A stretch of 33,722 nt of DNA from Mycobacterium sp. (lineage in GTDB: Bacteria > Actinomycetota > Actinomycetes > Mycobacteriales > Mycobacteriaceae). This document shows, in pieces, positions 1-8,667 of the stretch. A program made the position numbers and the translations under genes. Positions within the stretch are counted from its first letter, which is position 1. Each line of letters begins with the position of its first letter. The stretch is from positions 1 to 33,722 of the forward strand of contig JAOPVI010000410.1 in the NCBI GenBank assembly GCA_025966225.1, given 5' to 3'. Below the pieces are notes generated by a model, which ran no database searches, was not told where the DNA came from, and saw nothing but the letters and a program-made list of their open reading frames with translations.

Positions 1-245
1 CACCGACGTCGACCGTTCGGGGCTGGGAACACCTCCGAATCGTGTTGCCCTGAAATGACCCAACTGCACTTCGACGTGGATATCACAATCCGGCGCTGTC
101 GGTAGAGGATGTCGCGGCGAATCTGGACGCCATCCGGGACGAGACCGGTTAACCGTGCCTGCGGGGCCACCGACGAGCTGGCTGAGTTGTTCGCGGCCTT
201 CAGTAGGGCTGATTCGGCGACCGGTGGTCGGGTCAAGATCGGCGT
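1..245 (+). pseudogene. probable decayed 3' end of a short-chain dehydrogenase gene
   Basis: No intact ORF covers this stretch. After a stop at 51-53, one frame reads NPALSVEDVAANL followed by DAIRDETG and a TAA at about 150. A second frame then reads ATDELAELFAAFSRADSATG and runs into the start of the next gene. Allowing one or two single-base indels near 150-170, the pieces join as DETG-YTVPAGATDELAELF. This resembles the C-terminal tail of mycobacterial SDR-type oxidoreductases. The resemblance is from memory. The interruptions are seen directly. It could instead be sequencing error in an intact gene whose body lies upstream of the window. Confidence 0.4.
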
Positions 246-1187
246 GTGCGAACAATTGACGTTGTGGTGAACCGCATCCAGGCCCTGCTGGGGGTCGAGT
301 ATCCCGTCGTCCAAGCCCCGATGACCTACATCGCCCGTGCCGCGTTGGCCGCCGCAGTCTCCGAAGCCGGCGGGTTGGGCATGATCGAAACTCTGACCGA
401 CGGAGGCCGGGCGGACCTGCGCCGGGTGCGCGAGCTGACCGACCGGCCCGTCGCGGCCAATCTGATGATCCAGGGCTGGAAGAAGGACCCGTCGATCGTC
501 GACGTGTTGGCCGACGCAGGTGTGCGCCACGTCTTCACCTCGGCGGGCGATCCGGCGTTGTTCACCGCGCGCCTGCACGACGCGGGCATGACGGTCGTGC
601 ACGTCGTCGGATCGTTGAAGGGCGCGCAGAAGGCCGCCGACGCCGGCGTCGACGCGCTGGTGGTCGAGGGCGTGGAAGGTGGCGGATTCAAGGCCCTGCT
701 GGGCGCCTCGACCATGGTGCTGCTGCCACTGGTCGCCGAACGCATCGACCTCCCGATCATCGCCGCGGGCGGGCTGTGTGACGCACGCTCTGTGGCGGCG
801 GCCGTCGTGCTCGGCGCCGAGGGTGTTCAGATGGGCACTCGGATGCTGGCCAGTAAGGAGGCCGCCGTGCACGCGAACTTCAAGAACGCCATCGTGGCGG
901 CCGACGACTCGGGCACGGTGATGCTCGACATTCCGGGCAACCCGACCATGCGCGTGCTGCGCACGGGCCTGGCGGCGCGGGTGGCCGCCCACGAGCCTGG
1001 CGCGCAACTGCTGGGCCGCATCACCGAGCTCTACTTCGACGGTGACCTCGACGCCAGCGTGGCCAACACCGGTCAGGTGTCGTCCCGGATCGTCGACCTG
1101 CCGTCCGTGGCGGAGATCGTGCACCAGACGTGGGGCGGCATCGGGGCGGCCCTGGATTCGGCATCGGCCCGACTGGGCACACCCTGA
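246..1187 (+). CDS. nitronate monooxygenase / 2-nitropropane dioxygenase-like FMN protein
   Basis: This 313-residue TIM-barrel flavoprotein is of the NMO/FabK type. The N-terminal motif GVEYPVVQAPMT, the segment AGGLGMIETL and the phosphate-binding region PIIAAGGLCDARSVAAAVVLGAEGVQMGTR are typical of FMN-binding members. Family members oxidise alkyl nitronates, act as NADH:quinone reductases, or serve as enoyl-ACP reductases. The motif that normally reads EAGGH reads EGGGF here (Phe148), so the usual catalytic His is missing and the classical nitronate reaction is doubtful. GTG 246 is chosen because little conserved sequence lies upstream; GTG 264 and 267 are alternatives, and none has a clear Shine-Dalgarno. 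A Ddn-like reductase follows after 41 bp. Confidence 0.8.
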   Translation: MRTIDVVVNRIQALLGVEYPVVQAPMTYIARAALAAAVSEAGGLGMIETLTDGGRADLRRVRELTDRPVAANLMIQGWKKDPSIVDVLADAGVRHVFTSAGDPALFTARLHDAGMTVVHVVGSLKGAQKAADAGVDALVVEGVEGGGFKALLGASTMVLLPLVAERIDLPIIAAGGLCDARSVAAAVVLGAEGVQMGTRMLASKEAAVHANFKNAIVAADDSGTVMLDIPGNPTMRVLRTGLAARVAAHEPGAQLLGRITELYFDGDLDASVANTGQVSSRIVDLPSVAEIVHQTWGGIGAALDSASARLGTP

Positions 1188-1228
1188 CCTAAGGACGAGG
1201 ACCAACGCACTGTCGAAGGAGGCGCGGC

Positions 1229-1645
1229 ATGGCTGATGGCGAGGACTTCAATTCCAAGAACATCGCGGAGTTCCGGGCGAATCACGGCCGGGTCGGCGGT
1301 CAGTTCGAAGGGGCGCCCCTGCTGATCCTGCACACGGTCGGCGCCAAGAGTGGCGAACCCCGGACCAACATCATGACGTACCTCGAGGACGGTGACCGGT
1401 ACCTGATCTTCGCGTCCAACGCGGGCGCTGACAGGCATCCGGCCTGGTATCACAATGTGAGCGCCAATCCCGAGGTCCATATCGAGGTGGGAGACGACGC
1501 GTTCGACGCCGTCGCCACCGAACTCGAGGGCGCCGAGCGCGACGAGAAGTACGCCGAGCAGGCCCGGCGCTTTCCCGGATTCGGCGAATACCAGGAGAAG
1601 ACGAGTCGGACGATTCCGGTCGTCGCGCTTGCGTCCGTGCGGTGA
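1229..1645 (+). CDS. F420-dependent nitroreductase/quinone reductase family (Ddn-like, DUF385)
   Basis: A 138-residue single-domain split-barrel protein. The run GAPLLILHTVGAKSGEPRTN, then HPAWYHNVSANPEVHIEVG, then FPGFGEYQEKTSRTIPVVAL is the signature of the deazaflavin-dependent nitroreductase family that includes Ddn, the enzyme activating pretomanid in M. tuberculosis. Members use reduced coenzyme F420 to reduce quinones or nitroaromatics, and their presence fits an actinobacterial, F420-making host. ATG 1229 has a strong AAGGAGG about 7 nt upstream. The stop overlaps the GTG start of the next gene (GTGA), so the two are probably translated together. Physiological substrate unknown. Confidence 0.85.
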   Translation: MADGEDFNSKNIAEFRANHGRVGGQFEGAPLLILHTVGAKSGEPRTNIMTYLEDGDRYLIFASNAGADRHPAWYHNVSANPEVHIEVGDDAFDAVATELEGAERDEKYAEQARRFPGFGEYQEKTSRTIPVVALASVR

Positions 1646-2142
1646 GCCCCGAGGTCTACCGGGCTCCGATGCGGTCCCGGCGCGACGACATTCCGCTGGA
1701 CGCCACGCTGTGGCGGGCGAAGACGTTGCACGTATGCGGCTTTGGGGGAACGCTGCGACCGCCGCCGGATGACCTGGACAACGCCGTCGCGCGTGCGGCC
1801 GAGCAGCACGACATCCGACTTGCCCGGCGCATCGGGCGCTTCGCAACCGTGGCCGATGGTTCCTTCGTGTGGACCCGGGACGACGATCAGCTCTTCTGGT
1901 TGGGCTGCATCGAGGGCTCGTGGTGGTATGACGGCGACGAGCGTGCGGCCGCCGTCGACCTGGTCCACGTCCGACCATGCGCCTGGGCGAACGATCCGGT
2001 GCTTGCAAGCGAGGCCCCCGCTGCGGTACTGGCGACCTTTGGTCGGGGTGGACGGAACTTTCAGCGCATCCACGACTCCCTAGTAGGGGCTCAGACGGAT
2101 GTCATCTGGCATCGCTCACACCGTCGGCGCGGCGACCAATAA
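1642..2142 (+). CDS. conserved actinobacterial hypothetical protein
   Basis: A 166-residue soluble protein that I cannot assign to a named family. It starts at GTG 1642, overlapping the upstream stop as GTGA, which supports it as a real operon member. Visible features are a Trp-rich centre (FVWTRDDDQLFWLGCIEGSWWYD) and a C-terminal segment ending GRGGRNFQRIHD, a pattern I have seen in other actinobacterial hypothetical proteins. No signal peptide or membrane segment is apparent. The context is redox enzymes upstream and a CoA-transferase downstream. Function unknown; a longer antisense ORF here is judged to be a GC-rich shadow. Confidence 0.65.
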   Translation: MSPEVYRAPMRSRRDDIPLDATLWRAKTLHVCGFGGTLRPPPDDLDNAVARAAEQHDIRLARRIGRFATVADGSFVWTRDDDQLFWLGCIEGSWWYDGDERAAAVDLVHVRPCAWANDPVLASEAPAAVLATFGRGGRNFQRIHDSLVGAQTDVIWHRSHRRRGDQ

Positions 2143-2182
2143 GGTGAAGTCAGAACTACCGACGTCGTTACCGTAAGGGGTT

Positions 2183-3412
2183 GTGTTGATCAAGGTGATG
2201 GAGGGCGTCCGTGTCCTCGAGATGGCTCAGTTCACGTTCGTGCCTGCGGCGGGGGCGATCCTGGCCGACTGGGGCGCCGACGTGCTCAAGGTGGAACACC
2301 CGGTGCGCGGCGACACCCAACGCGGCTTCATCAACATGGGCGGACTCGCCCTCGACCCCAACCGGCACCCGCTCATCGAGCACCCGAACCGCGGCAAGCG
2401 CAGCGTCGGCATCGACGTATCGACCCCTGACGGCCAGGATGTGCTCTACGAGCTAGCCAAGACCTCCGACGTCTTCTTGACCAACTACATGCCGCAGGCG
2501 CGACAGAAGAACAAGTTCGACATCGAGCACATCCGCGCGGTCAACCCGAACATCATCTACGCCCGCGGCAGTGCCTACGGCGACAAGGGGCCGGAACGGC
2601 TGTCCGGTGGCTTCGACGGCACCGCCTTCTGGACCCGTAGCGGCGTCGGCCACGCCTTGACTCCCGAGGAACTCGGTGGCGCGCTGGGACAGGGCATCCC
2701 GGCGTTCGGCGACTCGATTGGCGGGATGAACATTGCGGGCGGAATCTCCGCGGCGCTGTTTCATCGCGAGCGCACCGGCGAGGCCGTCGAACTGGACGTG
2801 TCGCTGTTGAGCACGGCCTGGTGGGCAGCTGGCGCGTCCGTGACCCAGGGTATGGAGACCGGTGAAACGATGCGCTCGCGGATGCCGAATTCGGTTGGAC
2901 CGACGGTGAACCCGTTCCTCGGCAACTACCTGACCTCTGACGGCGGCACCATAAACCTGTGCATCGTCAGCCCCACCGGCTACATCCGCGATGCGTTCGA
3001 GCACCTTGGGCTGCCCGAGTTGGCCGACGATCCGCGCTTCTCAGAGGTGATGCCGCTCATCACGAACGCCGCAGCCGCGGCCGAAATGATCGCCGACTCG
3101 ATCCGCAGTAAGCCGTTCGATTACTGGCGTCAGCACCTCAAGACGATGAAGGGTCAGTGGGCGCCGTTCCAGAGCCTCATCGACCTGGCGTCTGACGAGC
3201 AGGCCATCGCCAACGACATGATCGTCGAGGTCGCGGCCTCCGACGGGGGAGCGCCTTTCAGGGTGGTCCGCGGACCCGTCCAGTTCAACCACGAGCCGCT
3301 CGAAACCGCCCGTGCGCCACAGGCTTCCGAGCACACCGAGTTGGTGCTGATGGAGCTCGGCATGGACTGGGACCGCATCGAGGCGCTCAAGGATTCAGGT
3401 GCCATCGCCTGA
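2183..3412 (+). CDS. class III CoA-transferase (CaiB/BaiF family)
   Basis: A 409-residue family III CoA-transferase of typical length. It opens with GVRVLEMAQFTFVPAAGAIL followed by ADWGADVLKVEHP, the classic N-terminal signature, followed by the RGKRSVGIDVSTPDG segment. The catalytic aspartate is probably Asp145 in GGFDGTAFWTRSG. Such enzymes move CoA between an acyl-CoA donor and a carboxylic acid through an aspartyl-CoA anhydride, commonly in fatty-acid, steroid or aromatic-acid breakdown. The substrate cannot be told from sequence. GTG 2183 is the first start, but TTG 2186, GTG 2195 or ATG 2198 are plausible because the AAGGGG at 2175-2180 lies very close to 2183. Confidence 0.9.
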   Translation: MLIKVMEGVRVLEMAQFTFVPAAGAILADWGADVLKVEHPVRGDTQRGFINMGGLALDPNRHPLIEHPNRGKRSVGIDVSTPDGQDVLYELAKTSDVFLTNYMPQARQKNKFDIEHIRAVNPNIIYARGSAYGDKGPERLSGGFDGTAFWTRSGVGHALTPEELGGALGQGIPAFGDSIGGMNIAGGISAALFHRERTGEAVELDVSLLSTAWWAAGASVTQGMETGETMRSRMPNSVGPTVNPFLGNYLTSDGGTINLCIVSPTGYIRDAFEHLGLPELADDPRFSEVMPLITNAAAAAEMIADSIRSKPFDYWRQHLKTMKGQWAPFQSLIDLASDEQAIANDMIVEVAASDGGAPFRVVRGPVQFNHEPLETARAPQASEHTELVLMELGMDWDRIEALKDSGAIA

Positions 3413-3432
3413 GGCTTCGACGCGAACGTAGA

Positions 3433-4218
3433 CTACTGGATGGTGGCTACCGCGTCGGCCAACAGCGTGGGATCGTGTGCTGACACGATGAACAGGTCCG
3501 GCTCCTTGCGTGCGTAGAGCTCGGCGAGCCGGGCGTGGTTGTCGCGTACCCGCTTCCGGTCGAACGCGATCATCAGCTCCGGGAGCTTGATCGCCAGCGG
3601 CACGGGGGTGTGCCCGTCGAGGGTGCCGCGGTAGTAGAACGCGTCGCCGCAGTGCAGGATCCAGCGGTGCCCGGCGTCGACGGCGACGCAGGCGTGGCCG
3701 CGAGTGTGGCCAGGGAGCGAGACCAACACGATGCCTGGGGCGATCGAGTCGAGTTCCTTCGCAGCGGCGAAGCCCCGCCACTGCTCGCCTGTGGGCTCGT
3801 GCTCGATCAGCTTCGGGCCGTGCGCCCACTGCCTCGGCTGAAAGCGGAACCGCTCCAAACGCGTGGGTGGTCTCGTTGCGCCGAGCACTTCGGCGGCGGT
3901 GACGTGCACCTGGGCATCGGGGAAGTCGGAGAGCCCGCCGATGTGATCGATGTCGAAGTGCGTGGTGATGATGTGGCGGACGTCGTCGCGCTGGAAGCCG
4001 AGCCGTTCGACCTGGCGGGCGGCGGTCTCCTCGACGTCGAACACCGGCCGCAACAGATGACGGCTCGGGCCGATGCGGGTCGGATCGGCGCAGTCCTCCA
4101 ACCCGTAGCCCGAATCGACCAGGACAAGTCCGTTGTCGGTCTCGACCAACAGCACGTGACAGATCACCGGCGCCCCCGGGGACCTCATGGTGCCGCAGTT
4201 GAGGTGGTGGACCTTCAC
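3433..4218 (-). CDS. metallo-beta-lactamase-fold hydrolase (AHL lactonase-like)
   Basis: A 261-residue MBL-fold metallo-hydrolase. The metal motif is [10 protein letters not shown], an HxDxDH variant of the usual HxHxDH. Further ligands follow in LPGHTRGH and in HCGDAFYY, with a late His in SAHDP. The order and spacing resemble N-acyl-homoserine lactonase-like enzymes, which open lactone rings, but the substrate is unknown. It is the last gene of a three-gene minus-strand operon. Its GTG start overlaps the stop of the TetR gene by 4 nt (GTGA). Confidence 0.85.
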   Translation of the reverse strand: MKVHHLNCGTMRSPGAPVICHVLLVETDNGLVLVDSGYGLEDCADPTRIGPSRHLLRPVFDVEETAARQVERLGFQRDDVRHIITTHFDIDHIGGLSDFPDAQVHVTAAEVLGATRPPTRLERFRFQPRQWAHGPKLIEHEPTGEQWRGFAAAKELDSIAPGIVLVSLPGHTRGHACVAVDAGHRWILHCGDAFYYRGTLDGHTPVPLAIKLPELMIAFDRKRVRDNHARLAELYARKEPDLFIVSAHDPTLLADAVATIQ

Positions 4219-4826
4219 GGCTGAATCCTCTTCGTCAGGACTTCCTCGATCTCGATGCGGCAGGTGTCGAGATCAAGCTCGTCGTCGAGCATCGACTGCA
4301 TCGCCACTCCGCGCAACATTCCGATGATGACCGTCGCCGCCGCGCGTGGGTCGACCGACCCGGAGAACTCGCCCGTGTCCTGCCCACGTTGAATGCGTTT
4401 CGCGAGTTCGTCACGGAACGCGCGATCCGACGCCAGCATGGCCGTCCGGATGTCGGGTGCGCCCGTGGCCACCGCGTCGGCCCACAGCACCAGGCGCGCA
4501 CGGTTGGCGGCCCGGGGCTGCGCGAGCTCGTGAAAGTAGGCCCGCACCAGGCCGAGAGCCTGATCGAGCACGGTCTCCGACGCGCTCTCGACGGTCACTT
4601 CCTCGCGGAACCCGTACGTCACGGAATCGACGAGCCGCTGCATCATGGCGCCCTTGGACCCGAAGTGGTGGGTGGCCAAACCCCGGCTGTAGCCCGCGCG
4701 CTCCCCGACGTTCGCCAGCGTGATGCCGGACGGCCCGACCTCCGCGATCAGTTCGGCAGCGGCCGCGAGCAGGCGCTGCTCGGCCTCGGTGCGGCGCTCC
4801 TCCTGGGTGCGGCGCAATTCGCTCAC
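4215..4826 (-). CDS. TetR/AcrR family transcriptional regulator
   Basis: A 203-residue TetR-type repressor. The N-terminal helix-turn-helix spans about residues 10-60 ([20 protein letters not shown], then [20 protein letters not shown]) and is followed by an all-helical ligand-binding domain. It sits in the middle of an operon with GTGA overlaps on both sides. The operon promoter carries a near-ideal palindrome at 5308-5329, so the protein probably represses its own operon and is released by a substrate or product of the neighbouring enzymes. The ligand is unknown. Confidence 0.9.
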   Translation of the reverse strand: MSELRRTQEERRTEAEQRLLAAAAELIAEVGPSGITLANVGERAGYSRGLATHHFGSKGAMMQRLVDSVTYGFREEVTVESASETVLDQALGLVRAYFHELAQPRAANRARLVLWADAVATGAPDIRTAMLASDRAFRDELAKRIQRGQDTGEFSGSVDPRAAATVIIGMLRGVAMQSMLDDELDLDTCRIEIEEVLTKRIQP

Positions 4827-5284
4827 GGCGACGTATCGAGTTGGCCGACGAGCGCGAGCAGTTCGCCGCGACCTATTTGGGTCACCAGGCTGGCCGAGTC
4901 GAAGTAGATCCGTTCGTTGACGACGCGGTCGCCGTCGAAGAAGAACACCGCGATGATCGGCACCCGGAACGACTTGCCGGTCGGCGGCAGGCCGTAGAAC
5001 TCGCCGAGATTGGTCCCCAGCAGGTCGAATTCGACGATGACACCGTCGTCGGTGACGTGGAACCTCGAGTTGTCGTGACGCTGGTCTGGGAACGCCGTGC
5101 GAGTGGTGCGGTAGTAGGTCATCACTTCGTCGTCGCCGTCGTAGACCTGTCCGGTCGCCATGATCTCGTAGCGGGGATGGCCGTTGAACGTCGCGAGCGT
5201 TCGGTCGAACTCGTGGGTGACTTCGGTGTCCATGTGTTCCCGGATCACCGCGAGGCGGCGCTGCCGGAGGTCGTCGTCGATCAT
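4823..5284 (-). CDS. NTF2-like / SnoaL-type ester cyclase family protein
   Basis: A 153-residue single-domain protein with the cone-shaped NTF2-like pattern: N-terminal helices (RLAVIREHMDTEVTHEF), a DGDDEVMTYYRTTRTAFPD segment and a beta-rich second half ending in FFFDGDRVVNERIYFDSASL. SnoaL-like members include polyketide cyclases, limonene-epoxide hydrolases and many small-molecule-binding proteins, so the reaction is not fixed by sequence. It is the first gene of the operon with the TetR and MBL-fold genes. ATG 5284 has a GGGAGT ribosome site 8-13 nt upstream. Confidence 0.75.
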   Translation of the reverse strand: MIDDDLRQRRLAVIREHMDTEVTHEFDRTLATFNGHPRYEIMATGQVYDGDDEVMTYYRTTRTAFPDQRHDNSRFHVTDDGVIVEFDLLGTNLGEFYGLPPTGKSFRVPIIAVFFFDGDRVVNERIYFDSASLVTQIGRGELLALVGQLDTSP

Positions 5285-5307
5285 GGGGCCACTCCCTGCC
5301 TGATAAC

Positions 5308-5329
5308 TAACTTGTCAGCCAACAAGTTA
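5308..5329. promoter_or_regulatory. palindromic operator upstream of the NTF2-like/TetR/MBL operon
   Basis: A perfect 8-bp inverted repeat, TAACTTGT-N6-ACAAGTTA, lies 24 bp upstream of the first gene of the minus-strand operon. Size and position fit a TetR dimer site. The internal TetR gene of the operon is the obvious candidate to bind it. The purple acid phosphatase gene starts 70 bp away on the other strand and might also be affected. Confidence 0.7.
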
Positions 5330-5398
5330 ATCGACCGGTGGTGAGTCGTCAAGGACCGTGTTCATCCCCTGTTCGCCCGCCGACGGTACGAACGAGGC

Positions 5399-6988
5399 GT
5401 GGACGAATTAGAAGGTGACGACACCAGGGGCCGCACCGTCTCGCGTCGTTTCGCCATCGGCGCGGGCCTCGCAGCCGCAGTCGGTGGCGCCGCACTCGGC
5501 GCGGGAAGCGTGGCGTTGACGCGATCGCCAGGCCCATCGGACGTCGATGCGTGGTCCAGGACCGACCGCGGTGGCGCGCCCCGGGTAGCCGGCCTGCACC
5601 TTCAGTTCGGCGCCGATGCAGCGACTGAACTCATCGCGTCGTGGCACACCGCCGCGGCCATCAGCAACCCGCGCGTGTTGTTGGGCACCCCGCAGGGCGG
5701 CTTCGGCGCGACGTTCCAGGCCGAAACCCGAACCTACCGGGATGCGAAGTCAGGTAGCGAAATTCGGATCAATCACGCTCGCCTGACGGGGCTGGCGCCC
5801 GATACCGACTACATCTACGCGGCGGTCCACGACGGCGCGACGCCGGAGTTGGGGGCCTTCCGCACGGCGCCGCGTGGGCGTGCGGCGTTCACCTTTACCA
5901 GTTTTGGGGATCAGTCGACGCCGACGTTGAACACGGCGCAGGGGCCGACGTCGTTCACCAGCGACCACCGCGGGTCGCCCGCGGCGGGCGACGTCACCAC
6001 CGGCGTCGAACGCATCGCGCCGGTGTTCAACCTCGTCAACGGTGACCTGTGCTACGCGAACCTGGCCGCCGACCGGATCCGGGCCTGGTCGGACTGGTTC
6101 GACAACAACAGCCGGTCTGCCCGCCACCGACCGTGGATGCCTGCCGCGGGCAACCACGAGAACGAACTCGGCAACGGTCCCGTCGGTTACGGCGCGTACC
6201 AGGCGTACTTCGCGCTCCCCGAATCGAACTCGGATCCCGAGTTACGCGGGCTCTGGTATGCGTTCACCGTCGGTGCCATGCGGGTGATCAGCCTGAACAA
6301 CGACGACATCTGCTACCAGGACGCGGGGAACTCCTACGTGAGGGGCTATTCCGGCGGCGCGCAACGACGCTTCCTCGAGGCTGAACTGGTTGCCGCCCAG
6401 GCAGATACGGCCATCGACTGGGTGGTGGTCTGCATGCATCAGACGGCGATCTCCACTGCGGCCCGCGCCAACGGCGCCGACTTGGCCATCCGCGAGGATT
6501 GGCTGCCGTTGTTCGACCGCTACGGTGTCGACATGGTGGTCTGCGGCCACGAGCACCACTACGAGCGATCGCATCCGATCAGGGGAGCGCAGCCGACCGA
6601 CACCAGGACGCCGATCCCCGTCGACACGAAGCTGGACCTGATCGACGCCACGAAGGGCACGGTGCACCTCGTCATCGGAGGCGGGGGGACGTCAGTTCCG
6701 ACGAACGGTGTGCTGTTTCCCGATCTTCGCTGTCGCGTGCTGACCGGGGTTGGCGCCGTGGACCCGGCGACCGGTCAACGCACCCCGACATACGTCACCG
6801 AGGCCGCACCGTGGTCGGCGTTCCGCGATCCCGTCAATCCCTATGGGTTCGTGGCCTTCTCCGTGGACCCGGGCAGCGGCCCTGGGGCTCAGACGTCGAT
6901 CGACGCCACCTACTACGCGGTGAAGGGACTCTACGGCGCCATCGAGCCAGTCGACAGGTTCAGGCTGGTCAAGCCGCGGCGCGACTAG
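5399..6988 (+). CDS. purple acid phosphatase-like metallophosphoesterase, probable Tat export (Rv2577-like)
   Basis: A 529-residue protein with an N-terminal region ending in a twin arginine (SRRFAIG, Arg16-17) and a weak hydrophobic Ala/Gly stretch to about residue 40, suggesting Tat export. A fibronectin-like purple acid phosphatase N-domain follows, then the calcineurin-like catalytic domain. The metal motifs are all visible: FGD (Asp171), GDLCY (Asp216, Tyr219), GNHE (Asn252, His253), MHQTA and GHEHHYE (His384, His386). It should hydrolyse phosphate esters outside the cytoplasm. Length and architecture match M. tuberculosis Rv2577 as I remember it. GTG 5399 precedes the twin-arginine motif. 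The stop shares CTAG with the convergent MFS gene. Confidence 0.88.
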   Translation: MDELEGDDTRGRTVSRRFAIGAGLAAAVGGAALGAGSVALTRSPGPSDVDAWSRTDRGGAPRVAGLHLQFGADAATELIASWHTAAAISNPRVLLGTPQGGFGATFQAETRTYRDAKSGSEIRINHARLTGLAPDTDYIYAAVHDGATPELGAFRTAPRGRAAFTFTSFGDQSTPTLNTAQGPTSFTSDHRGSPAAGDVTTGVERIAPVFNLVNGDLCYANLAADRIRAWSDWFDNNSRSARHRPWMPAAGNHENELGNGPVGYGAYQAYFALPESNSDPELRGLWYAFTVGAMRVISLNNDDICYQDAGNSYVRGYSGGAQRRFLEAELVAAQADTAIDWVVVCMHQTAISTAARANGADLAIREDWLPLFDRYGVDMVVCGHEHHYERSHPIRGAQPTDTRTPIPVDTKLDLIDATKGTVHLVIGGGGTSVPTNGVLFPDLRCRVLTGVGAVDPATGQRTPTYVTEAAPWSAFRDPVNPYGFVAFSVDPGSGPGAQTSIDATYYAVKGLYGAIEPVDRFRLVKPRRD

Positions 6989-8667
6989 CGTCGCGAACCC
7001 CGCATGAGCGACGCGAGCGCGGCCAGCGCGGCCAGGATCGCCGACGCGATGAACACGACCGATAGCCCGTGCTCGAACGGAGCGGCGATCAGATGGGGGA
7101 AGAACTCGCGACCGGTGACCTTCTGCTGGTTGGCGACGGGCAGTGCGGCCAGCGCGCCGGTCGGCGCCAGCAGGTGTTCCAACGGGTTCACGCCGAGGAC
7201 GGCCGAGAACAATGTCGACACCGGGGGCAGAGCGCCGACCTCGTGTGCGACGTCCGGCGGGATGCCTTGCTGGATGAGACCACTCGACATCGCGTCGGGC
7301 AGGCGGCCCGCCAGGCCCACGACCATCAGTGAGAAGAAGACGCCGATGGACAGTGCGGTGCCCGAGTTCTGGAACGTGGCACGCATTCCCGACGCCACCC
7401 CGCGCTGTGCCGAGGGGACGCTGCTCATGATCGCTGACGTGTTCGGGGCCGAGAACATGCCACTGCCGATTCCGTTGGCGGCGATCAGCAGCGCGAACGC
7501 CCAGTACGGAAAGTCGATGGGCAACATCATCAGCCCGATGAACGTCAATCCGAACAGCGTCATCCCCGCGGTCGCGATGCCGCGCGAGCCGAAGCGGTCG
7601 GACAACGTGCCTGCGACGGGACCCGACACCAGGAATCCCGCCGTCAGCGGCAAGAGGAAGATGCCCGCCCACAGCGGGGTGTCGGCGTAGTCGTAGCCGT
7701 GCAGCGGCAGCCAGATGCCCTGCAACCAGATGATGAGCATGAACTGCAACCCGCCCTGCGCCAGCGACGAAGCCAGAGTCGCGGCGTTGCCCGCGGCGAA
7801 CGCCCTGTTCCGAAACAAGGAAAGCTGCACCATCGGCTCGGCCACCTTTGATTCGATGACGACGAAGGCCACCAGCAGCAGGAGTCCGCAGGCAAGGACG
7901 AGGTGCACGACGGGGTTCTGCCACCCGGTGGCGTGGCCACCGTGCGGTTGCAGTCCCATCGTGATCGCGACCAGGATCGCGCTCAGGCCAATGGCGAACG
8001 TCGCGTTGCCCCACCAATCGATCCGCCCTGGATGACGCGCCGCGGCCGGTTCATGCAGCTTGCGGTACGCCCATACCGTCCCGAAGACGCCGACGGGCAC
8101 GTTGACCCAGAACACGGCGCGCCAGTCCCACGTGGCGAGCAGGCCGCCCGCCACCAAGCCGATGAACGAACCGGCCAGCGCGGCAACCTGATTGAAGCCG
8201 AGTGCGAAACCACGACGTTCGACCGGAAAGGCGTCGGTGAGGATGGCCGCCGAGTTCGCGGTGAGCATCGAGCCGCCGGTGGCCTGCAGCACCCGCCATC
8301 CGATCAGCCACAGGGCAGCCTGGCCACCGCTGAAGGGATCGAACGACAACATGATCGATGCGAACGTGAAGACGGTGAAACCGGAGTTGTAGACCCGGAC
8401 CCGGCCGAACATGTCGCCGAGCCGACCGAGCGAGACAACGAGCACGGACTGCACCAGTCGGTAGCCCATGATCATCCACAGCAGGTAGCCGATGTTCGAC
8501 GGCGCCAGCGGATCGAGGCCGATGCCGCGAAAGATCGCGGGCAGCGAAATGATGACGATGGAGCCGTCCAGGGCCGACATGAACACCGCGGCCGTGGTGT
8601 TGGTCAGGACGACCCATTTGTAGCGATCGCCCGTGGCGGCTGAAGTTGTCGTCGAGACCTGAGTCAT
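6985..8667 (-). CDS. MFS drug exporter, DHA2/EmrB-QacA family (14 TM)
   Basis: A 560-residue proton-driven efflux transporter. It begins with a cytoplasmic tail, then AVFMSALDGSIVIISLPAI, the usual first-helix motif of the DHA2 family. The motif-A-like loop is LGRLGDMFGRVRVYN, and WRVLQATGGSML corresponds to the helix-4 region. Length and hydrophobic pattern fit 14 membrane segments. Substrates in this family are typically lipophilic drugs, dyes or secreted lipids. The start ATG directly abuts the stop of the MarR gene (TAGATG), so both are on one transcript and MarR probably controls expression. Confidence 0.9.
   Translation of the reverse strand: MTQVSTTTSAATGDRYKWVVLTNTTAAVFMSALDGSIVIISLPAIFRGIGLDPLAPSNIGYLLWMIMGYRLVQSVLVVSLGRLGDMFGRVRVYNSGFTVFTFASIMLSFDPFSGGQAALWLIGWRVLQATGGSMLTANSAAILTDAFPVERRGFALGFNQVAALAGSFIGLVAGGLLATWDWRAVFWVNVPVGVFGTVWAYRKLHEPAAARHPGRIDWWGNATFAIGLSAILVAITMGLQPHGGHATGWQNPVVHLVLACGLLLLVAFVVIESKVAEPMVQLSLFRNRAFAAGNAATLASSLAQGGLQFMLIIWLQGIWLPLHGYDYADTPLWAGIFLLPLTAGFLVSGPVAGTLSDRFGSRGIATAGMTLFGLTFIGLMMLPIDFPYWAFALLIAANGIGSGMFSAPNTSAIMSSVPSAQRGVASGMRATFQNSGTALSIGVFFSLMVVGLAGRLPDAMSSGLIQQGIPPDVAHEVGALPPVSTLFSAVLGVNPLEHLLAPTGALAALPVANQQKVTGREFFPHLIAAPFEHGLSVVFIASAILAALAALASLMRGSRR

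Noticed and set aside
1073..2073. Long minus-strand ORFs opposite the nitroreductase and hypothetical genes
   Set aside because: Arg/Pro-rich compositions typical of antisense shadows in GC-rich DNA. The plus-strand frames have overlaps, ribosome sites and family motifs.
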